Positions 1 through 6,440 of a stretch of DNA of 12,109 bases are shown here, piece after piece. This DNA is from DAISJD01 sp036821645 (GTDB lineage: Bacteria; Pseudomonadota; Alphaproteobacteria; ATCC43930; CGMCC-115725): positions 1-12,109 of the forward strand of contig DAISJD010000094.1 of NCBI GenBank assembly GCA_036821645.1, in the 5' to 3' direction. The notes below the pieces were generated by a model, which made no database searches, had not been told where the DNA came from, and worked only from the letters and a program-made list of their open reading frames with translations. Made by a program: the position numbers and the translations under genes. How positions within the stretch are numbered: position 1 is the first letter of the stretch; every line of letters begins with the position of its first letter.

Positions 1-153
1 CCCCCGATGTGTGCCCCGGTCGTGCCGATTTTGCTTGGCGCCCCGTTTCGAATAATGATCGTTATAGCGGCGCGGCCTTGCCTCGGCTTCGGGCGGGGCG
101 ATCGTCACCGCAGCAAACAGACCCAATAAGATGATCAGCACGGCTTTCTTCAT
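1..153 (-). CDS. Small exported basic protein, N-terminal part (cut by window edge)
   Basis: Reading the minus strand from the ATG at 153-151 gives 51 codons with no stop before the window edge. Residues 1-20 are a typical Sec signal: two lysines after Met, a hydrophobic core (AVLIILLGLFAAVTIA), then a likely signal peptidase I site after AEA at residue 25. The visible mature part (RPRRYNDHYSKRGAKQNRHD) is rich in Arg, Lys, His and Tyr and shows no family motif that I know. The Shine-Dalgarno is weak: upstream is only a purine-poor GGATATTGTG. The gene diverges from the amidase across 158 bp. The C-terminus is unseen, so no function is proposed; small basic periplasmic proteins of this kind are common in alphaproteobacteria. 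The reading rests on the signal peptide and good codon use. Confidence 0.6.
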   Translation of the reverse strand, partial: MKKAVLIILLGLFAAVTIAPPEAEARPRRYNDHYSKRGAKQNRHDRGTHRG

Positions 154-311
154 CACAATATCCGCAAATCGCGTTGCAGGGGCCTCGGTCCCAAGGCATG
201 ATCCCATGGCGGGGCCGATTTTCGTTGATTTACGCCCGCTTGCCTAGCGTTATTTCAGGCGCGCGGCGCGGGGTCGCGTCGGATTGATCGATCAAGAGAG
301 CGAGAACTGCC

Positions 312-1805
312 ATGGCCCTGCCCTTTCCCGATTACGAACGGTTCGATGCGCTGGGCCTTGCCAATTTGGTAAAGACGGGTGTCATGAGCCCGCGCGAGAT
401 CGTAACCGCCGCCCTTGCCCGCATCGCCGCACGCAATCCCGCCTTGAATGCCGTGATCGACCTTTGGGCCGACGAGGCCCTGGCGGCGGCGGATCAAGGC
501 CCCCACGACCGGATTTTTTCCGGGGTGCCGTTTTTGGTCAAGGATTTGCTGGCCTCGGTCGGGGGTTATCCGTTTCGTCAGGGCAGTCGCGCGTTCGCGG
601 ACTGCGTGGCGCGGGATGATTCGACCCTGATCCGCCGCTATCGGGCGGCCGGTCTTATTCTGATCGGCAAAACCAATACGCCCGAATTCGGCCTTGTGCC
701 GGTGACGGAACCCACCAGTGCGGGCCCGTGCCGCAATCCCTGGAACCATGCCCATACGCCCGGCGGTTCAAGCGGCGGCAGTGCGGCGGCCATCGCGGCC
801 GGCATGGTCCCGATGGCCCATGCCAATGACGGGGGCGGGTCGATCCGGGTGCCTGCATCCTGTTGCGGACTGTTCGGCCTGAAACCGTCGCGGGGTCGGT
901 TGCCGCTCGGCCCGGTGATCGGCCAGGCATGGCAGGGTCTCATCACAGATCACGCGATCACCCGAACGGTGCGCGACAGTGCCGCCTTGCTCGACGCCAC
1001 CGCCGGTCGCGATCCGGGGGCCCCCTACGACGCACCGCCGCCCCATTCTTCGTTCAGCGCCGCCTTGGGCCAGCCCTTGCGGCGGCTCAGGATCGGCATG
1101 ATCACCCAGGATTCCGCCCCCTTGCCCGTCGATCAAGCCTGCTGGACCAGCATGCATGCGGCGGGACAACTCTGCGAGGCCCTCGGCCATCGGGTCGATC
1201 TCATCCATACCCCGATCGCCTTTGCGGCGCTGCATGAAGAGATCACGAAGATCATCGAATCAGAGGTCGCGGCCGAACTGATCGAGGCCGAACCCTATCT
1301 GGGTCACCCCCTGAACCGCCGCCTGTTGGAACCCGCAACCCTGTTGATGGCGCGGCTCGGCGGCACGCTCTCGGCCGTCACCCTGTCCCGCGCGATCCGG
1401 GCGGTGCATCGGGCCGCGCGCACGATGGGGGATTTTCACCAACGTTACGATCTATTGCTCACTCCGACCTTGGGACAAGTGCCGCCCGCAATCGGGGCGG
1501 TCAAACCGAACTGGCTCGAACGGGTGGGTCTCAACTTGGTTCTGGCCCTGCATCTCGAACGCACGGCCTATCGGTTGGGGGCGTTCAAGATCCCGACCGA
1601 TCGGATCTGGCGTTTCATGGCCTTTACCGCCCTTGCCAACGCCACGGGCCAACCGGCCATGTCGATCCCGTTCGGCCATAACCCCGACAACCTGCCGATC
1701 GGCGTACAATTCATCGGCCCCTATGGCGACGAGGAAACATTGTTCCAATTGGCCCAAGAACTCGAACAAGCCGCCCCCTGGTTCGATCGGCGGCCGGATT
1801 TTTAG
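312..1805 (+). CDS. Amidase-signature family hydrolase, NylA-like
   Basis: This 497-residue protein belongs to the amidase-signature (AS) family, Ser-cisSer-Lys amide hydrolases. The triad is visible: Lys77 in GVPFLVKDL, cis-Ser153 in GGSSGGS (151-157) and nucleophile Ser177 in NDGGGSIRVPAS. The 24-residue spacing between the two serines is the family spacing. Substrings such as TNTPEFG, VTEPTSAGPCRNPWN, the GLKPSRGR block and the C-terminal APWFDRRPDF recall 6-aminohexanoate-cyclic-dimer hydrolase (NylA, about 493 residues) more than GatA, and no gatC or gatB lies nearby. The natural substrate cannot be read from sequence; a small cyclic or linear amide is likely. No signal peptide, so it is cytoplasmic. 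The start is supported by purine-rich AAGAGAGCGAGA about 10-20 nt upstream. A weak promoter candidate, TTGATT (225-230) with CGTTAT 17 bp later, lies in the divergent gap. It appears monocistronic. Confidence 0.92.
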   Translation: MALPFPDYERFDALGLANLVKTGVMSPREIVTAALARIAARNPALNAVIDLWADEALAAADQGPHDRIFSGVPFLVKDLLASVGGYPFRQGSRAFADCVARDDSTLIRRYRAAGLILIGKTNTPEFGLVPVTEPTSAGPCRNPWNHAHTPGGSSGGSAAAIAAGMVPMAHANDGGGSIRVPASCCGLFGLKPSRGRLPLGPVIGQAWQGLITDHAITRTVRDSAALLDATAGRDPGAPYDAPPPHSSFSAALGQPLRRLRIGMITQDSAPLPVDQACWTSMHAAGQLCEALGHRVDLIHTPIAFAALHEEITKIIESEVAAELIEAEPYLGHPLNRRLLEPATLLMARLGGTLSAVTLSRAIRAVHRAARTMGDFHQRYDLLLTPTLGQVPPAIGAVKPNWLERVGLNLVLALHLERTAYRLGAFKIPTDRIWRFMAFTALANATGQPAMSIPFGHNPDNLPIGVQFIGPYGDEETLFQLAQELEQAAPWFDRRPDF

Positions 1806-1816
1806 AAAGATTGCAA

Positions 1817-1839
1817 TTTCGGTTTTAAACAGACCGAAA
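1817..1839. terminator. Weak hairpin between amidase and tRNA-Thr, possible bidirectional terminator
   Basis: A perfect 7-bp inverted repeat TTTCGGT / ACCGAAA with a 9-nt loop lies 12 nt after the amidase stop and downstream of the convergent tRNA. Neither side has a proper U-tract beyond the T/A bases inside the stem, so it may be weak or rho-assisted. A separate T5 run on the minus strand (around 1893-1897) is closer to the tRNA 3' end but has no clear stem. Confidence 0.3.
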
Positions 1840-1919
1840 AGCCCGCCGGGATCCTGTAGCCCGACCCAAAAAAGCTATGGATTTTCCGATAAAAACAACC
1901 GTTAAGCCATTGAAAAGAA

Positions 1920-1994
1920 TGGTGCCCCCGGCAGGATTTGAACCCGCGACCTTCGGTTTACAAAACCGCTGCACTACCACTGTGCTACAAGGGC
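1920..1994 (-). tRNA. tRNA-Thr (anticodon UGU)
   Basis: Read on the minus strand, the 75 nt fold into a full cloverleaf. The acceptor stem is GCCCTTG with CGGGGGC (two G-T pairs), linker TA, D-stem GCAC/GTGC with loop AGTGGTA, and anticodon arm GCGGT-TTTGTAA-ACCGA (one G-A mismatch at the base of the stem). The variable loop has 5 nt, and the T-arm is GCGGG-TTCAAAT-CCTGC. The discriminator is A and the CCA tail is encoded (1922-1920). The loop centre TGT reads Thr codon ACA, and ACG by wobble. It lies alone, convergent with the amidase and divergent from the first chemoreceptor. Confidence 0.97.
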
Positions 1995-2024
1995 TCGTCG
2001 GCGAATGACGTCTCAAGGGCGTTC

Positions 2025-2053
2025 TACCTAATCTGTTTCAGACGTTCTGGCAA
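2025..2053 (-). promoter_or_regulatory. Candidate sigma70-type promoter of tRNA-Thr
   Basis: On the minus strand TTGCCA (2053-2048) and TAGGTA (2030-2025) are 17 bp apart, and the -10 is about 30 nt upstream of the mature tRNA 5' end at 1994. The -35 is close to consensus (TTGACA). The -10 is poor, so the call rests mostly on spacing and position. Confidence 0.35.
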
Positions 2054-2114
2054 GGGAAATTTATCGCTTAGGCCGGACCGGTCTGGCTGCTTTGATATTA
2101 AAATCTACGGAATA

Positions 2115-2151
2115 TTGACAAATAAAACATGTATTTATGCATACTTATAAA
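2115..2151 (+). promoter_or_regulatory. Candidate promoter of the first chemoreceptor gene
   Basis: A perfect -35 hexamer TTGACA (2115-2120) is followed 19 bp later by CATACT (2140-2145, 4 of 6 matches) and then TATAAA (2146-2151). The stretch is strikingly AT-rich against its surroundings. Transcription from here would leave a leader of about 90 nt. That leader contains an inverted repeat TTATC-GTTT-GATAA (2180-2193) of unknown role and ends in a good ribosome site GGGAGG (2233-2238) 5 nt before the ATG. No flagellar sigma28 signature with correct spacing is visible. Confidence 0.4.
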
Positions 2152-2243
2152 AATTAATGCTGGGTGTTTGCGTCAAAGTTTATCGTTTGATAAGAAAATT
2201 AATCCCATGATTTTGGTGCAGAATAAATAATTGGGAGGTTGTC

Positions 2244-3932
2244 ATGATCAAGTTGCAAAATGCATCCATTAATCGAAAACTCATATTTCTTGTTATCGTT
2301 GTTTTAGGGGGGTTTCTCTGTTCTGGTTTATTCGCTTCTAAATTATCATATGATCAATTATTTGATGATCGGGTTCACGCCCTGCAAAATATCATCGATA
2401 TATCGGTCAATACCGCACGTTCCCTGCAAAAAGATGAAAAATCGGGCGCCATCACCCATGATCAGGCGATCAAACTCTATCGCGATCGCATCACCGCCAT
2501 GAGCTATGACGGGGGCAGCGGTTATATTTACGGGTTCAGCATGGATGGCGGTACCGTCATTCATCCAAGCTATCCCATCGGCTCCAATCAATTGGAAACA
2601 TATGTCAATGGTCGCCAAATCATCAAGGAACTGCGCGATGGAGTCGCGAAAAATCGGGTCTTTCGGCTGACATACGAGTTCAACAAACCGAATACGACCA
2701 CGATTTTGACTAAAACCGTCTTGGCTACCAAGATCGAGGACTGGGATCTGTTCATCGGAACCGGCGTTTATATCGACGATATCAATCTGTCCTATAATCA
2801 AACCCTCTCTTACATGGGCGTTTTGTTCGGCGGTATCACCCTGCTCGTCGCCGCCATCTGTCTCGTCATTGGTCGGTCGATCAGCAAGCCGATGGCTGTG
2901 ATGATCCAGGCGACGCGGGGTCTTGCGGCGGGGGATGTCTCGGTTGCGTTGCCGGTTTGGACGCGTAAGGACGAGATCGGCGAATTGGGCCGCGCTTTGG
3001 GCGTGTTCAAGGAAAACCTGATCCGTTCCGAACAGTTGCGCCATGAGGCCGAACAATCGAAAGCCGAGGCCGAGGCCATCCGGCGGCGTACCATGCAGCA
3101 ATTGGCGGATTCCTTCGAAGCCGAAGTTCAAGGCATCGTCCGGGAAGTCTCAACCGCCGCCCATGATGCCGAAGGGGCCGCCGAAACCATGGCGCACCAG
3201 GCCGATTTCTCGATGAACCGCGCCGAAACCGTCGCAAGCGGCACCCAACAAGTTTCCAACAATACCCAAACCGTCGCCGCCGCCGCTGAGGAAATGTCCG
3301 TCTCGATCCAAGAAATCGCCCGCCAAACCGTGGTCGCCCAATCGATCATGAAACGCGCCCTCGACGTCACGGGCCGGGCAACCGAACTCGTCGGCACTTT
3401 GGATGACGGCGCCCAGGAAATCGGCAAGGTGGTCGAACTCATCAACGCCATCGCCCAGCAAACCAACCTCTTGGCCTTGAACGCCACCATCGAAGCCGCC
3501 CGCGCCGGCGATGCCGGTAAGGGCTTTGCCGTGGTCGCAAGTGAAGTCAAAAGCCTCGCCGCCCAAACCGGACGCGCCACCGAAGAAATCTCCAGCAAAA
3601 TCACCGCCATCCAAGGCTCCGTCGGCACCACCGTCAATGCCATCGCCGAAATCCAAAACGTCGTCTCGGAAGTGAGCGAGGTCGCCTCCTCCATCGCATC
3701 CGCCGTCGAACAGCAAAGTGCAACCACCGCCGATATCGTGCGCAACATTCAAGAAGCCGCCCGCAGCACCGATCTCGTCTCAAGCAACATTCAAGAAGTC
3801 AAACAGGCAAGCGCCCAAACCGGTACCGCCGCAAACCAAGTCCTCTCCATCGCCCGTGACCTCGGCAAACGCTCCGCAACCCTCACGAACTCCGTCGCCG
3901 ACCTCGTCGAACGCCTGCGCAAACAAGCCTAA
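2244..3932 (+). CDS. Methyl-accepting chemotaxis protein with single-Cache periplasmic sensor (copy A)
   Basis: A 562-residue transmembrane chemoreceptor. Order: TM1 about 13-33; periplasmic domain 34-186 of sCache_2 type, with GYIYGFSMDGGTVIHP (93-108) and WDLFIGTGVYIDDI (167-180); TM2 about 189-210; HAMP about 209-262; then the cytoplasmic four-helix signalling coil to the C-terminus. The conserved hairpin tip lies at about 403-439 (AIAQQTNLLALNATIEAARA and following), which contacts CheA and CheW. No C-terminal NWETF-like CheR/CheB tether is present; the protein ends RLRKQA. The ligand is unknown; sCache_2 domains often bind small organic acids. The start is fixed by GGGAGG 5 nt upstream. 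The first ~200 nt are AT-rich with TTA, ATA and AAT codons, unlike the GC-rich second half. From base 2877 the gene is identical to the next receptor. A strong terminator follows, so it is a single-gene unit. Confidence 0.96.
   Translation: MIKLQNASINRKLIFLVIVVLGGFLCSGLFASKLSYDQLFDDRVHALQNIIDISVNTARSLQKDEKSGAITHDQAIKLYRDRITAMSYDGGSGYIYGFSMDGGTVIHPSYPIGSNQLETYVNGRQIIKELRDGVAKNRVFRLTYEFNKPNTTTILTKTVLATKIEDWDLFIGTGVYIDDINLSYNQTLSYMGVLFGGITLLVAAICLVIGRSISKPMAVMIQATRGLAAGDVSVALPVWTRKDEIGELGRALGVFKENLIRSEQLRHEAEQSKAEAEAIRRRTMQQLADSFEAEVQGIVREVSTAAHDAEGAAETMAHQADFSMNRAETVASGTQQVSNNTQTVAAAAEEMSVSIQEIARQTVVAQSIMKRALDVTGRATELVGTLDDGAQEIGKVVELINAIAQQTNLLALNATIEAARAGDAGKGFAVVASEVKSLAAQTGRATEEISSKITAIQGSVGTTVNAIAEIQNVVSEVSEVASSIASAVEQQSATTADIVRNIQEAARSTDLVSSNIQEVKQASAQTGTAANQVLSIARDLGKRSATLTNSVADLVERLRKQA
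2877..3823 (+). repeat. 947-bp perfect direct repeat, copy 1 (HAMP and signalling module)
   Basis: Compared line by line, 2877-3823 is identical to 4764-5710 at an offset of 1887 bp. The identity begins at the TM2/HAMP boundary: the first mismatch upstream is G2876 against C4763, and divergence grows quickly further left. It ends at T3824 against C5711. The remaining ~110 bp to the stop have only five differences (three synonymous, one Glu/Asp, and TAA against TGA). This is a paralogous gene segment, not a mobile element: no terminal inverted repeats or target duplications are seen. Confidence 0.95.
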
Positions 3933-3966
3933 TCCTAGCAACAACCTTCCCCTCTCTGCACACTGC

Positions 3967-4009
3967 GATGCCTCTCGTTTTCGGACGAGAGGCATCTTTT
4001 ATTTTTTCT
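3967..4009 (+). terminator. Rho-independent terminator after the first chemoreceptor
   Basis: A perfect 12-bp stem GATGCCTCTCGT / ACGAGAGGCATC (3967-3978 with 3985-3996) and a 6-nt loop TTTCGG are followed at once by a T-rich run TTTTATTTTTTC. It starts 34 nt after the TAA stop. Confidence 0.95.
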
Positions 4010-4050
4010 TTAAATTGGTGCATCGATTTTAAAATTAAATCAGAACCTCA

Positions 4051-4079
4051 TTGTACGATTTTTTACTAATTTATAAATT
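4051..4079 (+). promoter_or_regulatory. Candidate promoter/operator region of the second chemoreceptor gene
   Basis: In an AT-rich 118-bp gap, a 12-bp perfect palindrome AATTTATAAATT (4068-4079) contains the -10-like TATAAA (4072-4077). TTGTAC (4051-4056) is a poor -35 at 15 bp. The palindrome could be an operator or simply AT-rich chance. The gene has its own strong ribosome site AAGGAGA (about 4116-4122) 5 nt before the ATG. Confidence 0.25.
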
Positions 4080-4127
4080 GATTTTGTTCTTATGAATGCA
4101 AGACTTGTTCTATAAAAGGAGAATACT

Positions 4128-5819
4128 ATGAACATTATCGCAAATGCATCGATCTCTCGCAAATTAGGATTGCTTGTATGCTTAGTTCTATTCGGTCTTT
4201 GCATTGCAGGTTTTGCGTCGGCAAAATTGTCATACAATCAATTACTTAATGATCGCATGCATGCTTTGAAGAATATCGTCGACACAACCGTACATATGCT
4301 TGAGGGGTATGAAAAGAACGTCAAGGCGGGGAAATTGACGCGCGAACAAGCCATGGCGGATTTCAAGGATCGCGCCCTGTCCATGACGTTTGAAAATGGC
4401 GATGGCTATATTTTCGCCTATAAGATGGACGGCACGAGTTTGGTCCACCCCAATCCTGATTTTATCGGCAAAAACAAGCTCGACCTTGCGGTCAACGGCC
4501 AGTATATCGTGAAGGACATGCGCGATACCTTGCTAAAGCAACCGACCACGACGCTGAAAATTACCTTCCCGAAGCCGAATACCACAAAACCCGTCGATAA
4601 AATTCTGTATTCTGCAATTTTTCCCGATTGGGATATGTATGTTGGTACTGGGATTTATATCGACGATGTCGATAATGCCTTTGCCGAGATTTTTTGGTCC
4701 TTGTGCATTACCTTCGGCATTCTGTCTCTCGTCTTTGCCGGTTTGTGTCTTGCCATTGGTCGCTCGATCAGCAAGCCGATGGCTGTGATGATCCAGGCGA
4801 CGCGGGGTCTTGCGGCGGGGGATGTCTCGGTTGCGTTGCCGGTTTGGACGCGTAAGGACGAGATCGGCGAATTGGGCCGCGCTTTGGGCGTGTTCAAGGA
4901 AAACCTGATCCGTTCCGAACAGTTGCGCCATGAGGCCGAACAATCGAAAGCCGAGGCCGAGGCCATCCGGCGGCGTACCATGCAGCAATTGGCGGATTCC
5001 TTCGAAGCCGAAGTTCAAGGCATCGTCCGGGAAGTCTCAACCGCCGCCCATGATGCCGAAGGGGCCGCCGAAACCATGGCGCACCAGGCCGATTTCTCGA
5101 TGAACCGCGCCGAAACCGTCGCAAGCGGCACCCAACAAGTTTCCAACAATACCCAAACCGTCGCCGCCGCCGCTGAGGAAATGTCCGTCTCGATCCAAGA
5201 AATCGCCCGCCAAACCGTGGTCGCCCAATCGATCATGAAACGCGCCCTCGACGTCACGGGCCGGGCAACCGAACTCGTCGGCACTTTGGATGACGGCGCC
5301 CAGGAAATCGGCAAGGTGGTCGAACTCATCAACGCCATCGCCCAGCAAACCAACCTCTTGGCCTTGAACGCCACCATCGAAGCCGCCCGCGCCGGCGATG
5401 CCGGTAAGGGCTTTGCCGTGGTCGCAAGTGAAGTCAAAAGCCTCGCCGCCCAAACCGGACGCGCCACCGAAGAAATCTCCAGCAAAATCACCGCCATCCA
5501 AGGCTCCGTCGGCACCACCGTCAATGCCATCGCCGAAATCCAAAACGTCGTCTCGGAAGTGAGCGAGGTCGCCTCCTCCATCGCATCCGCCGTCGAACAG
5601 CAAAGTGCAACCACCGCCGATATCGTGCGCAACATTCAAGAAGCCGCCCGCAGCACCGATCTCGTCTCAAGCAACATTCAAGAAGTCAAACAGGCAAGCG
5701 CCCAAACCGGCACCGCCGCCAACCAAGTCCTCTCCATCGCCCGCGACCTCGGCAAACGCTCCGCAACCCTCACGAACTCCGTCGCCGACCTCGTCGACCG
5801 CCTGCGCAAACAAGCCTGA
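4128..5819 (+). CDS. Methyl-accepting chemotaxis protein with single-Cache periplasmic sensor (copy B)
   Basis: A 563-residue chemoreceptor with the same plan as its upstream neighbour: TM1 about 13-33, sCache_2-type periplasmic domain about 34-187 (GYIFAYKMDGTSLVHP at 93-108; WDMYVGTGIYIDD at 168-180), TM2 about 188-211, HAMP, then the CheA/CheW-coupling coil. The sensor domain is homologous to that of copy A but clearly diverged, for example MRDTLLKQPTTTLKITFPKP against LRDGVAKNRVFRLTYEFNKP, so the ligand may differ. From Ser214 to the C-terminus only one residue differs (VDRLRKQA against VERLRKQA). It should give the same output through the same kinase complex. The start is set by AAGGAGA. 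As in copy A, the first ~170 nt are AT-rich. A terminator lies on each side, so it is transcribed alone. No CheR-binding pentapeptide is seen. Confidence 0.96.
   Translation: MNIIANASISRKLGLLVCLVLFGLCIAGFASAKLSYNQLLNDRMHALKNIVDTTVHMLEGYEKNVKAGKLTREQAMADFKDRALSMTFENGDGYIFAYKMDGTSLVHPNPDFIGKNKLDLAVNGQYIVKDMRDTLLKQPTTTLKITFPKPNTTKPVDKILYSAIFPDWDMYVGTGIYIDDVDNAFAEIFWSLCITFGILSLVFAGLCLAIGRSISKPMAVMIQATRGLAAGDVSVALPVWTRKDEIGELGRALGVFKENLIRSEQLRHEAEQSKAEAEAIRRRTMQQLADSFEAEVQGIVREVSTAAHDAEGAAETMAHQADFSMNRAETVASGTQQVSNNTQTVAAAAEEMSVSIQEIARQTVVAQSIMKRALDVTGRATELVGTLDDGAQEIGKVVELINAIAQQTNLLALNATIEAARAGDAGKGFAVVASEVKSLAAQTGRATEEISSKITAIQGSVGTTVNAIAEIQNVVSEVSEVASSIASAVEQQSATTADIVRNIQEAARSTDLVSSNIQEVKQASAQTGTAANQVLSIARDLGKRSATLTNSVADLVDRLRKQA
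4764..5710 (+). repeat. 947-bp perfect direct repeat, copy 2
   Basis: Second copy of the block at 2877-3823, with no mismatch in my reading. Even third codon positions and the antisense frames are conserved, which points to recent duplication or gene conversion rather than protein-level selection. Confidence 0.95.
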
Positions 5820-5829
5820 GCCAAACGCC

Positions 5830-5876
5830 CCAGATGTCCTTCCCCTGAAAAAGGGGAAGGACATCTGGTATTTTAT
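5830..5876 (+). terminator. Rho-independent terminator after the second chemoreceptor
   Basis: A perfect 16-bp stem CCAGATGTCCTTCCCC / GGGGAAGGACATCTGG (5830-5845 with 5853-5868), loop TGAAAAA, then TATTTTAT. It begins 11 nt after the TGA stop. It is unrelated in sequence to the terminator of the first receptor. Confidence 0.93.
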
Positions 5877-5926
5877 CGCCAACGGGCGCATATAGAAGTG
5901 TCGTTTCAGGATGGAGATTAAGGATC

Positions 5927-6238
5927 ATGATGGCAAAGCGATGGCGTTCGATCGGGGTTGCCCTCATCGCGACCGCCTTTATCGGCCCGATCTCAGGACA
6001 CGCCGCGACATCACAGCAACAGGCTTTCGGTCGTTGGAAACTCCAGGATAAATGCGTCCAAGCCGCCAATAAGGCCTATCCCGATCATACGCCCGCCGCC
6101 TTGTTGATGCGGGATCGTTCCGTGGAAAAATGCCTCGAAGCTGCGGGACAACCCCCGCGCGACCCTCTGTTGAACGAAACGACCGCACCAGACAAGAAGT
6201 CGGCCTCCGAACCGGGTGCTCGTCTCAATCCCCCCTGA
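5927..6238 (+). CDS. Small exported protein with two cysteines, unknown function
   Basis: A 103-residue protein I cannot assign to a family. Residues 1-26 form a Sec signal (basic MMAKRWR, hydrophobic SIGVALIATAFIGPI, cleavage likely near SGHAA at 23-27). The mature part is hydrophilic with exactly two cysteines, Cys43 (QDKCVQAA) and Cys69 (VEKCLEAAG). Both sit in short similar helix-like segments ending CxxAA or CLEAA, which suggests one disulfide in the periplasm. The C-terminal 25 residues are Pro/Ser/Lys-rich and probably disordered. Two adjacent ATGs (5927, 5930) are possible; GGATGGAG (5909-5916) and AAGGA (5920-5924) are candidate ribosome sites, and TATAGA (5891-5896) a possible -10. 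It lies after a strong terminator and 202 nt ahead of the transporter gene, so it may share a transcript with it. Confidence 0.72.
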   Translation: MMAKRWRSIGVALIATAFIGPISGHAATSQQQAFGRWKLQDKCVQAANKAYPDHTPAALLMRDRSVEKCLEAAGQPPRDPLLNETTAPDKKSASEPGARLNPP

Positions 6239-6440
6239 CCCCATTGCTTGCCCGCCGCCGCCAAGAGCATAACAGTTACGCATGAAACGGGCTTTTCGTC
6301 GGTGATCCCTGCTGTATCCTGAGACGGTTGGAGAAACCTTCTCATTTCAGGCGATGGCGACGGACCCTCCGTCACGGTGGTGGCACACCGCGACGGCTTC
6401 TTGCCGCTTTTCTCGCGCAGCCCGGCGGTATCCTCGGCAG
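6239..6440 (+). other. Hairpin-rich 5' leader of the MFS transporter gene
   Basis: No convincing gene fills this stretch. It folds into successive local hairpins: CCTGAGA (6318-6324) with TTTCAGG (6345-6351), enclosing GAGAA-ACC-TTCTC (6331-6343); GACGGA-CCC-TCCGTC (6359-6373); CGGTG-6 nt-CACCG (6375-6390); and CGGC-TTCTT-GCCG (6394-6406). I do not recognise a named riboswitch. A weak promoter may lie at 6244-6274 (TTGCTT or TTGCCC with CATAAC). The in-frame upward extension of the transporter through 6354 translates to a Trp/Arg/Ser-rich stretch unlike a transporter N-terminus, so I treat it as untranslated. Confidence 0.4.

Noticed and set aside
1920..1994. tRNA-Thr as an integration site for a mobile element
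   Set aside because: No repeat of the tRNA 3' end was noticed elsewhere in the window, and no integrase or phage gene is present.
1825..2150. Short reading frames on both strands across the tRNA
   Set aside because: They run through the tRNA-Thr cloverleaf and have no ribosome site or recognisable product.
2173..2193. Flagellar sigma28-like promoter (CAAAGTTT followed by TTTGATAA) before the first receptor
   Set aside because: The half-sites are only 4 nt apart instead of about 11, and the second lacks the GCCG core.
3128..3752. Long open antisense frames (about 200 codons) within the shared receptor module, repeated at 5015-5639
   Set aside because: They mirror the GC-rich alanine/valine-heavy sense coding and are duplicated only because the DNA is duplicated. 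Their translations are low-complexity with no ribosome site or family resemblance.
2877..5710. The long direct repeat as a transposon or insertion sequence
   Set aside because: It is wholly in-frame receptor coding sequence with no transposase, terminal inverted repeats or target-site duplication.
6239..6440. Minus-strand resemblance to cobalamin riboswitch pieces (CAGGATACAGC, GAGGATACCGCC, GCGTAACTGTTATGC)
   Set aside because: The pieces are not in the required order or spacing, and no minus-strand gene lies downstream within reach. The similarity is probably chance.
6354..6440. Upstream in-frame start for the MFS transporter at 6354
   Set aside because: It would add 29 Trp/Arg/Ser-rich residues not typical of a transporter N-terminus. 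The ATG at 6441 gives the normal short lead into TM1.
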